A DNA stretch of 36,489 bases, taken from contig JAEZCD010000242.1 of the NCBI GenBank assembly GCA_023430145.1, positions 1 to 36,489 of the forward strand, given 5' to 3'. The stretch is from Pseudomonadota bacterium (lineage in GTDB: Bacteria > Pseudomonadota > Alphaproteobacteria > Rhizobiales > Methylopilaceae). Below are positions 23,392 to 31,170 of this stretch, piece after piece; within the stretch, counting starts at the first letter, position 1, and every line of letters starts with the position of its first letter. The notes under the pieces are model-generated. The model searched no databases and was not told the DNA's origin. It saw only the letters and a list, made by a program, of their open reading frames with translations. The position numbers and the translations under genes are program-made.

Positions 23392-25173
23392 ATGGCACTC
23401 GAGCTCGACCAGCCGATCGATCTGTCCGCCGAGCGAGAAGCGCAGCCGCACGTGCCCTGGCCGATGCGGCTGCGGCGGATCGCGCGCAACATCCGCCTGC
23501 TCGGCTTCTCGAGCCTCACGCGCCGCATCGTCGTCCTCAACCTCGCCGGGCTCGTCGTGCTGCTGGTGGGAATCCTGTTCCTCAACCAGTTCCGCGCCGG
23601 CCTCATCGACGCGCGCGTGCAGAGCCTGCTCGTTCAGGGCGAGATCATCGCCGCGGCGATCGCCTCCTCGGCCACGGTCGAGACCAATGCCATCTGGGTC
23701 GATCCCGACAAGCTGCTCGAGCTCAAGGCTGGCGAGAGCCTGTCGCCGATGGACGAGGACGGGGGGCTCGAGTTCCCGATCAATCCCGAGCGTGTAGCAC
23801 CGGTGCTGCGGCGGCTCGTCTCGCCGACCAAGACCCGCGCCCGCATCTACGATCGCGACGGCGGCCTGATCCTCGATTCGCGCTACCTCTACTCGCGCGG
23901 CGACGTGCTGCGCTTCGACCTGCCGCCGCCGGCCGACGAGACGCCCGGCCTGCTCGACCGGCTCACCAGTACGGTCGAGGGCTGGTTCCGGCGCAGCGAC
24001 CTGCCGCTCTACCAGGAGCTCGGCTCGGAGAACGGGCGCGGCTATCCGGAGGTGGTCCGGTCGCTCGCGGGCTCGCCCGGCAGCGTCGTCCGGGTGAACG
24101 CGGCCGGGGAGATCATCGTCTCTGTGGCGGTGCCGATCCAGCGCTTCCGTGCCGTCGTCGGCTCGCTGCTCCTGTCGACGCAGGGCGGCGACATCGACGC
24201 CATCGTGCAGGCCGAGCGCGTGCAGATGGTGCGCGTCTTCCTCGTCGCCGCGGCCGTCATGGTGGTGCTGTCGTTCCTGCTCGCCGGCACCATCGCCGGG
24301 CCCATGCGACGGCTCGCGACCGCCGCCGAGCGGGTGCGGTTCGGCACCCGCAAACGGGCCCAGATTCCCGACCTCACCGGCCGTGCCGACGAGATCGGCC
24401 ACCTTTCGGGCGCGTTGCGCGACATGACCGGCGCGCTCTACCGCCGCATCGATGCGATCGAGAGCTTCGCCGCCGACGTCGCGCACGAGCTGAAGAACCC
24501 GCTCACCTCGCTCCGTTCGGCGGTCGAGACGCTGCCGCGGGCCAAGACCGACGAGAGCCGCGGCCGGCTGCTCGACGTCATCCAGCACGACGTCCGGCGG
24601 CTCGACCGGCTGATCACCGACATCTCCGACGCCTCGCGGCTCGACGCGGAGCTGCAGCGTCAGGACGCCGAGCCGGTCGATCTCGTCAAGCTGTTGCGCG
24701 CGGTTATCGGCATCCAGAACGAGGTCAGGCGCGGCGACGGCGTGAAAGTCGTGCTGACGATCGCCGACGCCGCCCGCGGCAGCGACGCCTTCATGGTCGT
24801 CGGCCACGACAGCCGGCTCGGACAGATCGTCAACAACCTCGTCGACAATGCCCGCTCCTTCAGCCAGGAAGGCGGCACGGTGCGCGTGATGTGCCGGCGG
24901 GTCCGCTCCGAGGTCGAGATCGCCGTCGAGGACGACGGCCCGGGCATCCGCGACGACGCCTTCGACAAAATCTTCGAGCGCTTCTACACCGACCGTCCCG
25001 ACCAGGGTTTTGGCCAGAACTCCGGCCTCGGCCTGTCGATCACCAAGCAGATCGTCGAGGCGCATGGCGGCTCGATCCGGGCCGAGAACCGCACCGCGCC
25101 ACCGGACGAGCCGGGCGGGCCTCCGAAGGTGCTCGGCGCCCGCTTCGTGGTGCGCCTGCCGGCGGCTGCGTGA
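23392..25173 (+). CDS. chvG: Sensor histidine kinase ChvG
   Basis: A 593-residue inner-membrane kinase and partner of ChvI. One membrane helix is at about 46-65 and a second at about 282-303. The 215-residue stretch between them is the periplasmic sensor, which the repressor ExoR binds in Sinorhizobium. After the second helix come a HAMP linker, the dimerisation/phosphoacceptor site with H365 (FAADVAHELKNPLTSL), and the ATP-binding domain with NNLVDNA, DDGPGI and GLGLSITKQIVEAHGG. No exoR gene is in the window. The stop is followed directly by a palindromic repeat that separates it from hprK. Confidence 0.95.
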   Translation: MALELDQPIDLSAEREAQPHVPWPMRLRRIARNIRLLGFSSLTRRIVVLNLAGLVVLLVGILFLNQFRAGLIDARVQSLLVQGEIIAAAIASSATVETNAIWVDPDKLLELKAGESLSPMDEDGGLEFPINPERVAPVLRRLVSPTKTRARIYDRDGGLILDSRYLYSRGDVLRFDLPPPADETPGLLDRLTSTVEGWFRRSDLPLYQELGSENGRGYPEVVRSLAGSPGSVVRVNAAGEIIVSVAVPIQRFRAVVGSLLLSTQGGDIDAIVQAERVQMVRVFLVAAAVMVVLSFLLAGTIAGPMRRLATAAERVRFGTRKRAQIPDLTGRADEIGHLSGALRDMTGALYRRIDAIESFAADVAHELKNPLTSLRSAVETLPRAKTDESRGRLLDVIQHDVRRLDRLITDISDASRLDAELQRQDAEPVDLVKLLRAVIGIQNEVRRGDGVKVVLTIADAARGSDAFMVVGHDSRLGQIVNNLVDNARSFSQEGGTVRVMCRRVRSEVEIAVEDDGPGIRDDAFDKIFERFYTDRPDQGFGQNSGLGLSITKQIVEAHGGSIRAENRTAPPDEPGGPPKVLGARFVVRLPAAA

Positions 25174-25187
25174 GGAACCAGGTTCCT

Positions 25188-25275
25188 CGTCATTGCGAGG
25201 AGCGAAGCGACAAAGCAATCCACCTTTGCGGCGCTGAAGAAGAAGCTGGATTGCTTCGCTTCGCTCGCAATGACG
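25188..25275. repeat. Palindromic intergenic repeat, copy C
   Basis: CGTCATTGCGAGGAGCGAAGC...GCAATCCA on the left is mirrored by CTGGATTGC...CTCGCAATGACG on the right. It occupies most of the 118 bases between chvG and hprK. It is closest to copies A and B by sequence and would form a long stem in the chvG-hprK transcript. Confidence 0.85.
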
Positions 25276-25291
25276 ACGATCTCGGTGCATC

Positions 25292-25771
25292 GTGAACTCC
25301 TCCCCCTCCCCCGAATCCGCCACTGTCCACGCGACCTGCATCCTCATCGGCGAGGCGGGGCTGCTGATCCGCGGCGAATCGGGCTCCGGCAAATCGGCAG
25401 CGGCGCTCGCCATGCTGGACGCGGCTGCGGAATCCGGGCTGTTCGCCGCCCTCGTCGCCGACGACCGGGTGTTCCTTTCGCAACGCAGCGGCCGAATCGT
25501 CGCCCGCGCCCCAGAGGCGATCGCCGGCCTAATCGAGGTGCGCGGCCTCGGCATCGTTCGCCTGCCGCACGAGCCGGCGGCGGTCGTCCGGCTCGTCGTC
25601 GACCTCGCCCCCGTCGAGAGCCTTCCGCGCCTGCCCGGTGCACAGGAGCGGCAGACCGAGCTCCTCGGCATCGTCCTGCCGCGCCTCGCCGCGGCGGCCG
25701 ACGCGAGCCTATTCACGCGCGTGCGGCTGGCCCTCGCCGCCGATAACGGTCTGGATAGCTCGGCCGCATAG
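25292..25771 (+). CDS. hprK: Short HPr kinase/phosphorylase (alphaproteobacterial HprK)
   Basis: A 159-residue protein equal to the C-terminal catalytic half of Gram-positive HprK (about 310 residues). The P-loop GESGSGKS is at 28-35. The second catalytic segment around VADDRVFL and the signature near IEVRGLGIVRLP follow. It phosphorylates a serine of HPr and so links envelope signalling by ChvGI to the regulatory PTS; the target HPr is encoded two genes on. The GTG start at 25292 is the first in frame after the repeat. The missing N-terminal domain is normal for this class. Confidence 0.9.
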   Translation: MNSSPSPESATVHATCILIGEAGLLIRGESGSGKSAAALAMLDAAAESGLFAALVADDRVFLSQRSGRIVARAPEAIAGLIEVRGLGIVRLPHEPAAVVRLVVDLAPVESLPRLPGAQERQTELLGIVLPRLAAAADASLFTRVRLALAADNGLDSSAA

Positions 25772-25853
25772 GCTTGCGTTTGCACTGCAACGTGACAAGG
25801 ATGTGCCCCTTTCGCGGAGGAGCCGGGGCCGTCCCGGCCGATGCTTAGCTCGG

Positions 25854-26255
25854 ATGATCGGACTGGTGCTCGTCACCCACGGGCGGCTCGCGTGTGAGTT
25901 CCGCGCCGCGCTGGAGCATGTCGTCGGCCCGCAGAAGCAGCTCGAAGCCGTCACCATCGGCCCCGACGACGACATGGAGGAGCGGCGCCGCGAGATCGTC
26001 GAGGCGGTCGCCCGCGTCGAGAGCGGCGACGGCGTGGTCGTGCTGACGGACATGTTCGGCGGCACCCCGTCCAATCTCGCCATCTCGGTGATGGAGGGCA
26101 GCGCCATCGAGGTGGTGGCGGGCATCAACCTGCCGATGCTGATCAAGCTCGCCACGGTCCGTGCCGACACCCCGCTCGCCGAGGCGGTCGGCCAGGCGCA
26201 GGAGGCGGGCCGAAAATACATCAACATCGCCAGCCGGATCCTCGCCGGCAAATGA
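25854..26255 (+). CDS. PTS EIIA component, mannose family
   Basis: A 133-residue EIIA domain of the ManX type, with the phosphate-accepting H9 in GLVLVTHGRLA and the conserved VVLTDMFGGTPSNLAI loop. No EIIB or EIIC transporter is encoded nearby, so it is part of an incomplete, regulatory PTS as in other Rhizobiales. ATG 25854 is the natural start, 82 bases after hprK. Its stop overlaps the HPr start. Confidence 0.92.
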   Translation: MIGLVLVTHGRLACEFRAALEHVVGPQKQLEAVTIGPDDDMEERRREIVEAVARVESGDGVVVLTDMFGGTPSNLAISVMEGSAIEVVAGINLPMLIKLATVRADTPLAEAVGQAQEAGRKYINIASRILAGK

Positions 26256-26566
26256 GCGCGGAGGGCAGTCCTGGCGATGCGCCGGTGGATGGCCCCGTCG
26301 TCACCCGGGTGCTGCCGATCACCAACAAGCGCGGCCTGCATGCGCGCGCCTCGGCGAAGTTCGTGCAGGTGGCCGAGCGGTTCGAGGCCTCGATCACCGT
26401 CACCCGCTCGGGCGAGACGGTCGGTGCCACCTCGATCATGGGCCTCATGATGCTCGCCGCCGGCAATGGCTCGACGGTGACGGTCGAGGCGCGCGGCCCG
26501 GAGGCCGAGGCCGCCGTCGAGGCGCTCGCCGAGCTCGTGGCGAGCCGATTCGGCGAGGACGAGTAG
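26252..26566 (+). CDS. HPr phosphocarrier protein
   Basis: A 104-residue HPr. The histidine accepting phosphate from EI is H30 (NKRGLHARASAKF), and the serine targeted by HprK is S61 (GATSIMGLMMLAAGNG). A 15-residue N-terminal extension relative to E. coli HPr is present. The start overlaps the EIIA stop as ATGA. EI (PtsP) is not in the window. It is convergent with the PIN-domain gene. Confidence 0.94.
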   Translation: MSAEGSPGDAPVDGPVVTRVLPITNKRGLHARASAKFVQVAERFEASITVTRSGETVGATSIMGLMMLAAGNGSTVTVEARGPEAEAAVEALAELVASRFGEDE

Positions 26567-26591
26567 GGTTGCCGGCAGCAAGCCGCGGCCT

Positions 26592-27170
26592 TCAGGGCCC
26601 TGCTCGTACAGCGTTCTCCCGGTAGAACACGACGGCGCTACCGGGGACGATCTGCGACAGGATGTCGAAGTCCTCGATGTTGGCCGTCAGCACCATGGCG
26701 CCGACGCGGCTCGCCTGCAGAAGAATCAGCGCATCGTTCAGACCCTGCTGCTCGGCCGGCAGCTTGCCGAGGCGCGCGCGAATGCCGGCGAGAACGCCAG
26801 CCGCCGCCCAGACGTCTGGCGTCGGCCAGACGAGGCGGTGTGCCGGAATGTCGTCGATTGCGCCCTGCAACTGTGCCCGCGCCGCCCGCTCGGGCGCGTT
26901 TGCGGGCCTGCGCGCGCCGAGCCGGAAAGCGAGCTCGGCGACCGCAGTTGCCGAGTGATGCAGCGTCCGGGTCCGCAAGAGCCCGTCGACGGCCGGGGGC
27001 GTCCTTCCGCGAAGGACGTGGAGATAGACGGTCGTGTCGAGCAGCAGCGGCGGGCCGAGCGGCGTCTCGCTCGCGGCCATCCGCAGGCTGTCCTCCGGCC
27101 GTCGCGCGAGTTCCGGCACTCTCTCCGGCTTGAGGCGCCGCAGCGCCCGGGCGAGATCGAGCCCGGCCAA
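26592..27170 (-). CDS. PIN-domain ribonuclease toxin (VapC-like)
   Basis: A PIN-fold protein with the expected acidic residues: LLLDTTVYLHVL, the Glu in AVAELAFRL, LNDALILLQA and TANIEDFDILSQI. PIN toxins cut RNA with bound Mg2+ or Mn2+. The start is uncertain. A TTG at 27170 lies two bases after the antitoxin stop, and the extra 30 codons keep the high third-position GC of coding DNA, so I use it. ATG 27080, with GGAGG upstream, would give a 162-residue protein of more usual size. The antitoxin lies directly upstream. Confidence 0.75.
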   Translation of the reverse strand: MAGLDLARALRRLKPERVPELARRPEDSLRMAASETPLGPPLLLDTTVYLHVLRGRTPPAVDGLLRTRTLHHSATAVAELAFRLGARRPANAPERAARAQLQGAIDDIPAHRLVWPTPDVWAAAGVLAGIRARLGKLPAEQQGLNDALILLQASRVGAMVLTANIEDFDILSQIVPGSAVVFYRENAVRAGP

Positions 27171-27172
27171 AG

Positions 27173-27496
27173 CTAGAGCTCGACGTCGTCCGCGATCTTG
27201 CCGCGCCGCGCCAGAAGACGGGCCCCGTAGTCGTCCTCGAGGGCGACCTTCGAAAGCGCGTATTCCAGCAGCTCCGTGTCGGACTCGAGCCCGGATTTCT
27301 GCTTGGCGGCGCGGAGCAGCTCCGTCGTTACCCGCCCGCTGATCCGACCCGTCTTGCCGCCGCCCAGATAACCGGCGGCCTGTGCCTCACGCCGAACGAG
27401 CTCGGTCCGCCGGGCGCGGGCCTCGGATCCCGCACGCACAGCAGCGTCGCCGAGCGCGGCGCCGCCCGACGGACGGCCGACTATCTGATCGCTCAT
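27173..27496 (-). CDS. Putative antitoxin of the PIN-domain toxin
   Basis: A 107-residue protein. Its central part (TGRISGRVTTELLRAAKQKSGLESDTELLEYALSKVALED) looks like a ribbon-helix-helix-type DNA-binding region, and the tail (YGARLLARRGKIADDVEL) resembles toxin-binding ends of similar antitoxins. ATG 27496 has a GAGG ribosome site. The gene order antitoxin then PIN toxin supports the call; I do not recognise a named family. Confidence 0.65.
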   Translation of the reverse strand: MSDQIVGRPSGGAALGDAAVRAGSEARARRTELVRREAQAAGYLGGGKTGRISGRVTTELLRAAKQKSGLESDTELLEYALSKVALEDDYGARLLARRGKIADDVEL

Positions 27497-27572
27497 CGTC
27501 GCCACCTCGGCGAGGTGTTATACAAAATGCGAATTCGGTTCAACAGGGCGGGGCCGCGAGGAAGCCTCCCCG

Positions 27573-27944
27573 TCAGCGGAAGGTCGTCGTGGTCGAACTG
27601 CCGTCCTCGTTGATGAAGCGGTAGGTGCGGCCCTGGAGGCGAACGACGCGCTGGCAGCGGGTCTGCGGCGAGTCGAGGCGCACCGTCCGGCAGAAGAGGT
27701 TGCCCCGAACCCGCCACGTGCCCTCCACGTTGAAGGGCCGCCCGAGCACCTGCACCTGCGAGACGAGCTTGCCGCCATTGAGATAGGTCACGGTGCCGGC
27801 GCGGCCGTCCGAGCGGACGAAGCTCGCCGACTTGCCGGCGACGATGCGGTAGATGGATCGGCCGTCTAGCGCGCTCTCGGCGAGGGCCGGCATCGGCGCC
27901 GCCGCGAGACCAAGGGCGAGAATGGCGGGGCTGGATCGGCGCAC
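27573..27944 (-). CDS. Small secreted protein of unknown function
   Basis: A 123-residue protein with a signal peptide (MRRSSPAILALGLAAAPMPALAE) and a compact mature part with GRSIYRIVAGKSASFVRSDGRAGTVTYLNGG and FNVEGTWRVRGNLFCRTV. The strand-rich pattern suggests a small beta-barrel or lipocalin-like fold; two cysteines sit close together (LFCRTV, TRCQRV). The GTG start has GGGAGGAA upstream. I do not recognise the family. It precedes the toxin-antitoxin pair on the same strand. Confidence 0.65.
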   Translation of the reverse strand: MRRSSPAILALGLAAAPMPALAESALDGRSIYRIVAGKSASFVRSDGRAGTVTYLNGGKLVSQVQVLGRPFNVEGTWRVRGNLFCRTVRLDSPQTRCQRVVRLQGRTYRFINEDGSSTTTTFR

Positions 27945-28042
27945 GGTGGTGATTCCTCCCGATTATGCGCGCCGAGAGTCGCATCCGAATCGCCGCTTGG
28001 CGAGCGTTGCCGCGCGACCAGCGTGGTGAAATCGGCAGGCTG

Positions 28043-28180
28043 TCACGCGTCTTTGTCCGGCTCGTCGCGGCGCCGGCGGCCCTTGCGGCGATAGACGCGG
28101 GCGCTCTCCTTGACACGCGGGCGAAGGCGCGAGACGGCGCGGGCGAGCGCGCTGCGGCGTTTCGGCGGACGCTTGCGCAC
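28043..28180 (-). CDS. Very basic 45-residue small protein, candidate
   Basis: An open frame of 45 codons from GTG 28180 to TGA. It begins MRKRPPKRRSALARAV, continues with SRLRPRVKESARVYRRKGR and ends in an acidic tail (DEPDKDA). GGGGAGCG lies about 8-10 bases upstream of the GTG. The arrangement ALARAV...RLRPRV...YRRKGRR loosely resembles the tails of ArfA-type ribosome-rescue proteins, but this is only a visual likeness. It fills an otherwise empty 281-base gap between two secreted-protein genes on the same strand, which favours it being real. It may be chance in high-GC DNA. Confidence 0.45.
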   Translation of the reverse strand: MRKRPPKRRSALARAVSRLRPRVKESARVYRRKGRRRRDEPDKDA

Positions 28181-28225
28181 GATGGCTTCGCTCCCCACTC
28201 TCCGGGGCCGCGCGGCCGAAAGCCT

Positions 28226-28708
28226 CTACTGCTTCTCGCGGGCGCCGGTCACCACGCAGGAGCTGATAGGCGTCGGGGAATCCGACAGGATGAGGGCGAT
28301 CTCGGCGACCTGGCCCTGCTTGAGGACGAGGTTCAGCGGCTGCGAGAGCGTGTGGCTGCCGTTGGAGGTGCTGGCGACATGGCCGATGTACTGGGTGAGC
28401 CGGGCATCGCCCGATGGGCCCATGGCCAGATAGCCGTGCTCGAAGATCGATTTGGAGCCGCCGAAGACGACGCAGGACAGGTAGTCGAGGCGCAGCAGCT
28501 GATCGGAAGTCGGGCCGACGAGCGTTCCGCGGCATTCGCCGGCCGAGCAGCCCATCGCGACGCTTTTCTGCAGGTGCATGCCGGATCCCTTGATCCGGGT
28601 CACCGGCGCCTCGGGGACCGCCTGGGCTGGGGCGGGCGACGAGGCAGCAAACCATATGGATGCGGCGATCACCGCAGGTACAATCGCAAGATGCGAATAG
28701 AGATTCAT
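28226..28708 (-). CDS. Secreted protein of unknown function
   Basis: A 160-residue protein with a signal peptide (MNLYSHLAIVPAVIAASIWFAASSPAPAQA). The mature part has four cysteines (GCSAGEC, YLSC, SSC), which suggests two disulfides, and a C-terminal strand pattern (PLNLVLKQGQVAEIALILSDS). ATG 28708 is chosen for its GGAG six bases upstream; a longer form from 28795 would hide the signal peptide. I do not recognise the family. It diverges from hrcA. Confidence 0.6.
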   Translation of the reverse strand: MNLYSHLAIVPAVIAASIWFAASSPAPAQAVPEAPVTRIKGSGMHLQKSVAMGCSAGECRGTLVGPTSDQLLRLDYLSCVVFGGSKSIFEHGYLAMGPSGDARLTQYIGHVASTSNGSHTLSQPLNLVLKQGQVAEIALILSDSPTPISSCVVTGAREKQ

Positions 28709-28975
28709 CAACGACTCCGGCGGGAAGCGACCGTGCGGGTCCATGCCGCTTTTGCCGCGGTATGGGACATGTCTGTTTCCCGCTGATTTCGACAATTCGC
28801 CGAAAGTGTTTCGCGGCGACGCAACAGCGCTAGCTGTGCAATCATGTCACACCTCCCGTTCACACCCCTCGGGATGCGCCGTCCCGGAGCGCCGTGTGAG
28901 AACACCTCGTGCGGCTTGCGGCGGGGCCGCCGCCGCTCCAGACTCGCCCGCATCCACGGAGGCTTGCAGAACAGA

Positions 28976-30070
28976 GTGGCTCGCGAAGACGTTCCCATCG
29001 GCCAGGCCAGCGTCAGCCTCGCGCATCTCAACGAGCGCTCGCGCGACATCTTTCGCCGCATCGTCGAGTCCTATCTCGACACCGGCGACCCGGTCGGCTC
29101 GCGCAACATCTCCCGCGTGCTGCCGGTGGCGCTGTCGGCGGCCTCGGTCCGCAACGTGATGGCCGACCTCGAGGCGCTCGGCCTCATCTATGCGCCGCAT
29201 GCGAGCGCCGGCCGGCTGCCGACCGAGCTCGGGCTGCGCTTCTTCGTCGACGCCATGCTGGAGATCGGCGACCTGCCGGCCGAGGAGCGGGCGCGCATCG
29301 AGGCGCAGGTGCGGGCCGGGCACGGCGGCGCCCGTTCGATCGAGGAGGTGCTCACGGGCGCCTCGGCGATGCTGTCGGGCCTGTCGCGCGGCGCCGGCGT
29401 CGTCGTCGCCTCCAAGCAGAACCCGCCCATCAAGCACATCGAGTTCGTGCCGCTCGAGCCGACGCGGGCGCTCGTCGTGCTGGTCGGCGAGGACGGCTCG
29501 GTGGAGAACCGCGTCCTCGACCTGCCGCCCGGCCTGCCGGCGTCGGCGCTGATCGAGGCCGGCAACTATCTCAACGCGCGCATGCGCGGCCACACGCTCG
29601 CCGAGGCGAAGACGATCGTCGAGCGCGAGCAGGCGGCGAGCGCGGCCGAGATCGACCAGCTGACGCGTGCCATCGTCGAGGCGGGGCTGGCGAGCTGGGC
29701 CGATGCCGGGTCGGACCGGCCGCGACAGCTGATCGTCCGCGGCCAGGCCAACCTGCTCGAGGATCTGAAGGCGCTCGAGGACTTGGAGCGCGTACGGCTC
29801 CTGCTCGACGACCTCGAGACCAAGCGCGAGGTGGTCGAGCTGCTCGGCCGCGCCGAGAGCGCCGACGGCGTCCGCATCTTCATCGGCTCGGAGAACAAGC
29901 TGTTCTCGCTCTCCGGCTCCTCGATGATCGCTGCCCCGTTCCGCGACGGCAGCCGCAAGATCGTCGGCGTCGTCGGCGTCATCGGCCCGACGCGGCTCAA
30001 CTATGCGCGCATCGTGCCGATGGTCGACTACACGGCCAAAGTGGTCGGCCGAATGCTCGGCGACGGGTAG
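28976..30070 (+). CDS. hrcA: Heat-inducible transcription repressor HrcA
   Basis: A 364-residue repressor that binds CIRCE elements (TTAGCACTC-N9-GAGTGCTAA) before chaperonin genes. The N-terminal winged helix covers LNERSRDIFRRIVESYLDTGDPVGSRNISR and SAASVRNVMADLEALGLI. The GAF-like dimerisation domain follows, ending IVGVVGVIGPTRLNYARIVPMVDYTA. GTG 28976 is the start that gives a normal length; GGAGG lies a little far upstream. No CIRCE is visible here, and grpE/dnaK, its common neighbours, are absent; an rmlB-like gene follows 35 bases later instead. Confidence 0.93.
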   Translation: MAREDVPIGQASVSLAHLNERSRDIFRRIVESYLDTGDPVGSRNISRVLPVALSAASVRNVMADLEALGLIYAPHASAGRLPTELGLRFFVDAMLEIGDLPAEERARIEAQVRAGHGGARSIEEVLTGASAMLSGLSRGAGVVVASKQNPPIKHIEFVPLEPTRALVVLVGEDGSVENRVLDLPPGLPASALIEAGNYLNARMRGHTLAEAKTIVEREQAASAAEIDQLTRAIVEAGLASWADAGSDRPRQLIVRGQANLLEDLKALEDLERVRLLLDDLETKREVVELLGRAESADGVRIFIGSENKLFSLSGSSMIAAPFRDGSRKIVGVVGVIGPTRLNYARIVPMVDYTAKVVGRMLGDG

Positions 30071-30105
30071 ACGGTGTCCCTTCCGGCGAGCGGCGCGCCC
30101 GACGC

Positions 30106-31164
30106 ATGAAAATCCTCGTCACCGGCGGTGCCGGCTTCATCGGCTCGGCCGTCGTCCGGCGGCTGATCGGCTCTACGGACGCCTCTGTCGTCGTCGTCGA
30201 CAAGCTCGGCTATGCGGCGAGCCTGGAGGCGCTCGCCGGTGTCGCCGCCGAGCCGCGCCTCGTCTTCGAGCGCGCCGACATCGGCGACGCCGCGGCGATG
30301 GCCCGCATCCTCGCCGAGCACCGGCCCGACCGAGTGATGCATCTCGCCGCCGAGACGCATGTCGACCGCTCGATCGACGGCCCGAGCGCCTTCGTCGCCA
30401 CCAATGCGCTCGGCACCGCGGTGCTGCTGGAGGCCGCCCGGGCTTTTTGGACGGGGCTCGACGCAGAACGGCGCGAAAAATTCCGGTTCCACTACGTCTC
30501 GACCGACGAGGTGTTCGGCGCTCTCGGGCCATCCGAGCCGCCCTTCACCGAAAGCTCGCCCTACGCGCCGCGCTCCCCTTACGCCGCGAGCAAGGCGGCC
30601 GCGGATCATCTCGTCCGCGCTTTCGCGAGCACCTATGGGCTGCCCGTGATCGTCACCGCGTCGGGCAACAATTTCGGGCCGTACCAGTTCCCCGAGAAGC
30701 TGGTGCCGCTGACGATCCTCAACGCGCTGGAGGGCTCGCCGATCGCGGTCTACGGCGACGGCGCCAACATCCGCGACTGGCTTCACGTCGAGGATCACGT
30801 GGATGGCCTGCTGCGGGCGCTCGAAGGAGGCTCTCGGGGCGAGACCTACCTGTTCGGCGGCGGCGAGGAGCGCAGCAATCTCTCTGTGGTCGAAGCGATC
30901 TGCGACCTCGTCGACGAACTCGCCGGGCAGCCTCCCGGAGGCCCGCGATGCGGGCTGATCCGCTTCGTCGCCGACCGGCCCGGGCACGACTTCCGCTACG
31001 CCGCAGACGCCGCGAAGGCCGAGCGGGAACTCGGCTGGCGGCCGCGGCACAGCTTCGCCGCGGCCTTGCGCGACACGGTCGCCTGGTATCTCGCCAACCG
31101 CGCCTGGTGGGCGCCGCTGCGCGCCCGCTACCGCGGCGAGCGGCTCGGAGCGCCTATCGCATAG
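30106..31164 (+). CDS. dTDP-glucose 4,6-dehydratase (RmlB/RfbB type)
   Basis: A 352-residue extended SDR. Visible are the NAD loop TGGAGFIGS (6-14), MHLAAETHVDRSIDGP, STDEVFG, the catalytic YAASKAAADHLVR and DRPGHDFRYAADAAKAERELGW. These are close to RmlB, which makes dTDP-4-keto-6-deoxyglucose for rhamnose and related sugars. The usual CSNNYGPYQ is SGNNFGPYQ here. No rmlA, rmlC or rmlD lies nearby, so the product may feed another deoxysugar route; a UDP-sugar relative cannot be excluded. ATG 30106 follows the hrcA stop by 35 bases. Confidence 0.88.
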   Translation: MKILVTGGAGFIGSAVVRRLIGSTDASVVVVDKLGYAASLEALAGVAAEPRLVFERADIGDAAAMARILAEHRPDRVMHLAAETHVDRSIDGPSAFVATNALGTAVLLEAARAFWTGLDAERREKFRFHYVSTDEVFGALGPSEPPFTESSPYAPRSPYAASKAAADHLVRAFASTYGLPVIVTASGNNFGPYQFPEKLVPLTILNALEGSPIAVYGDGANIRDWLHVEDHVDGLLRALEGGSRGETYLFGGGEERSNLSVVEAICDLVDELAGQPPGGPRCGLIRFVADRPGHDFRYAADAAKAERELGWRPRHSFAAALRDTVAWYLANRAWWAPLRARYRGERLGAPIA

Positions 31165-31170
31165 CGCCGC

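Noticed and set aside
22624..25785. Very long open frame on the minus strand opposite chvI, chvG and hprK
   Set aside because: It is the antisense shadow of high-GC coding genes; its translation is Arg/Ala/Asp/His-rich without domain motifs and it crosses three well-supported genes.
28796..28975. CIRCE element upstream of hrcA
   Set aside because: I looked for TTAGCACTC-N9-GAGTGCTAA and found only GCGCTAGCTGTGC-like fragments without the required inverted arms.
28909..30105. N-terminal extension of the rmlB-like frame through hrcA
   Set aside because: The extra 399 codons are Arg-rich out-of-frame translation of hrcA; the conserved Rossmann start MKILVTGGAGFIG fixes the start at 30106.
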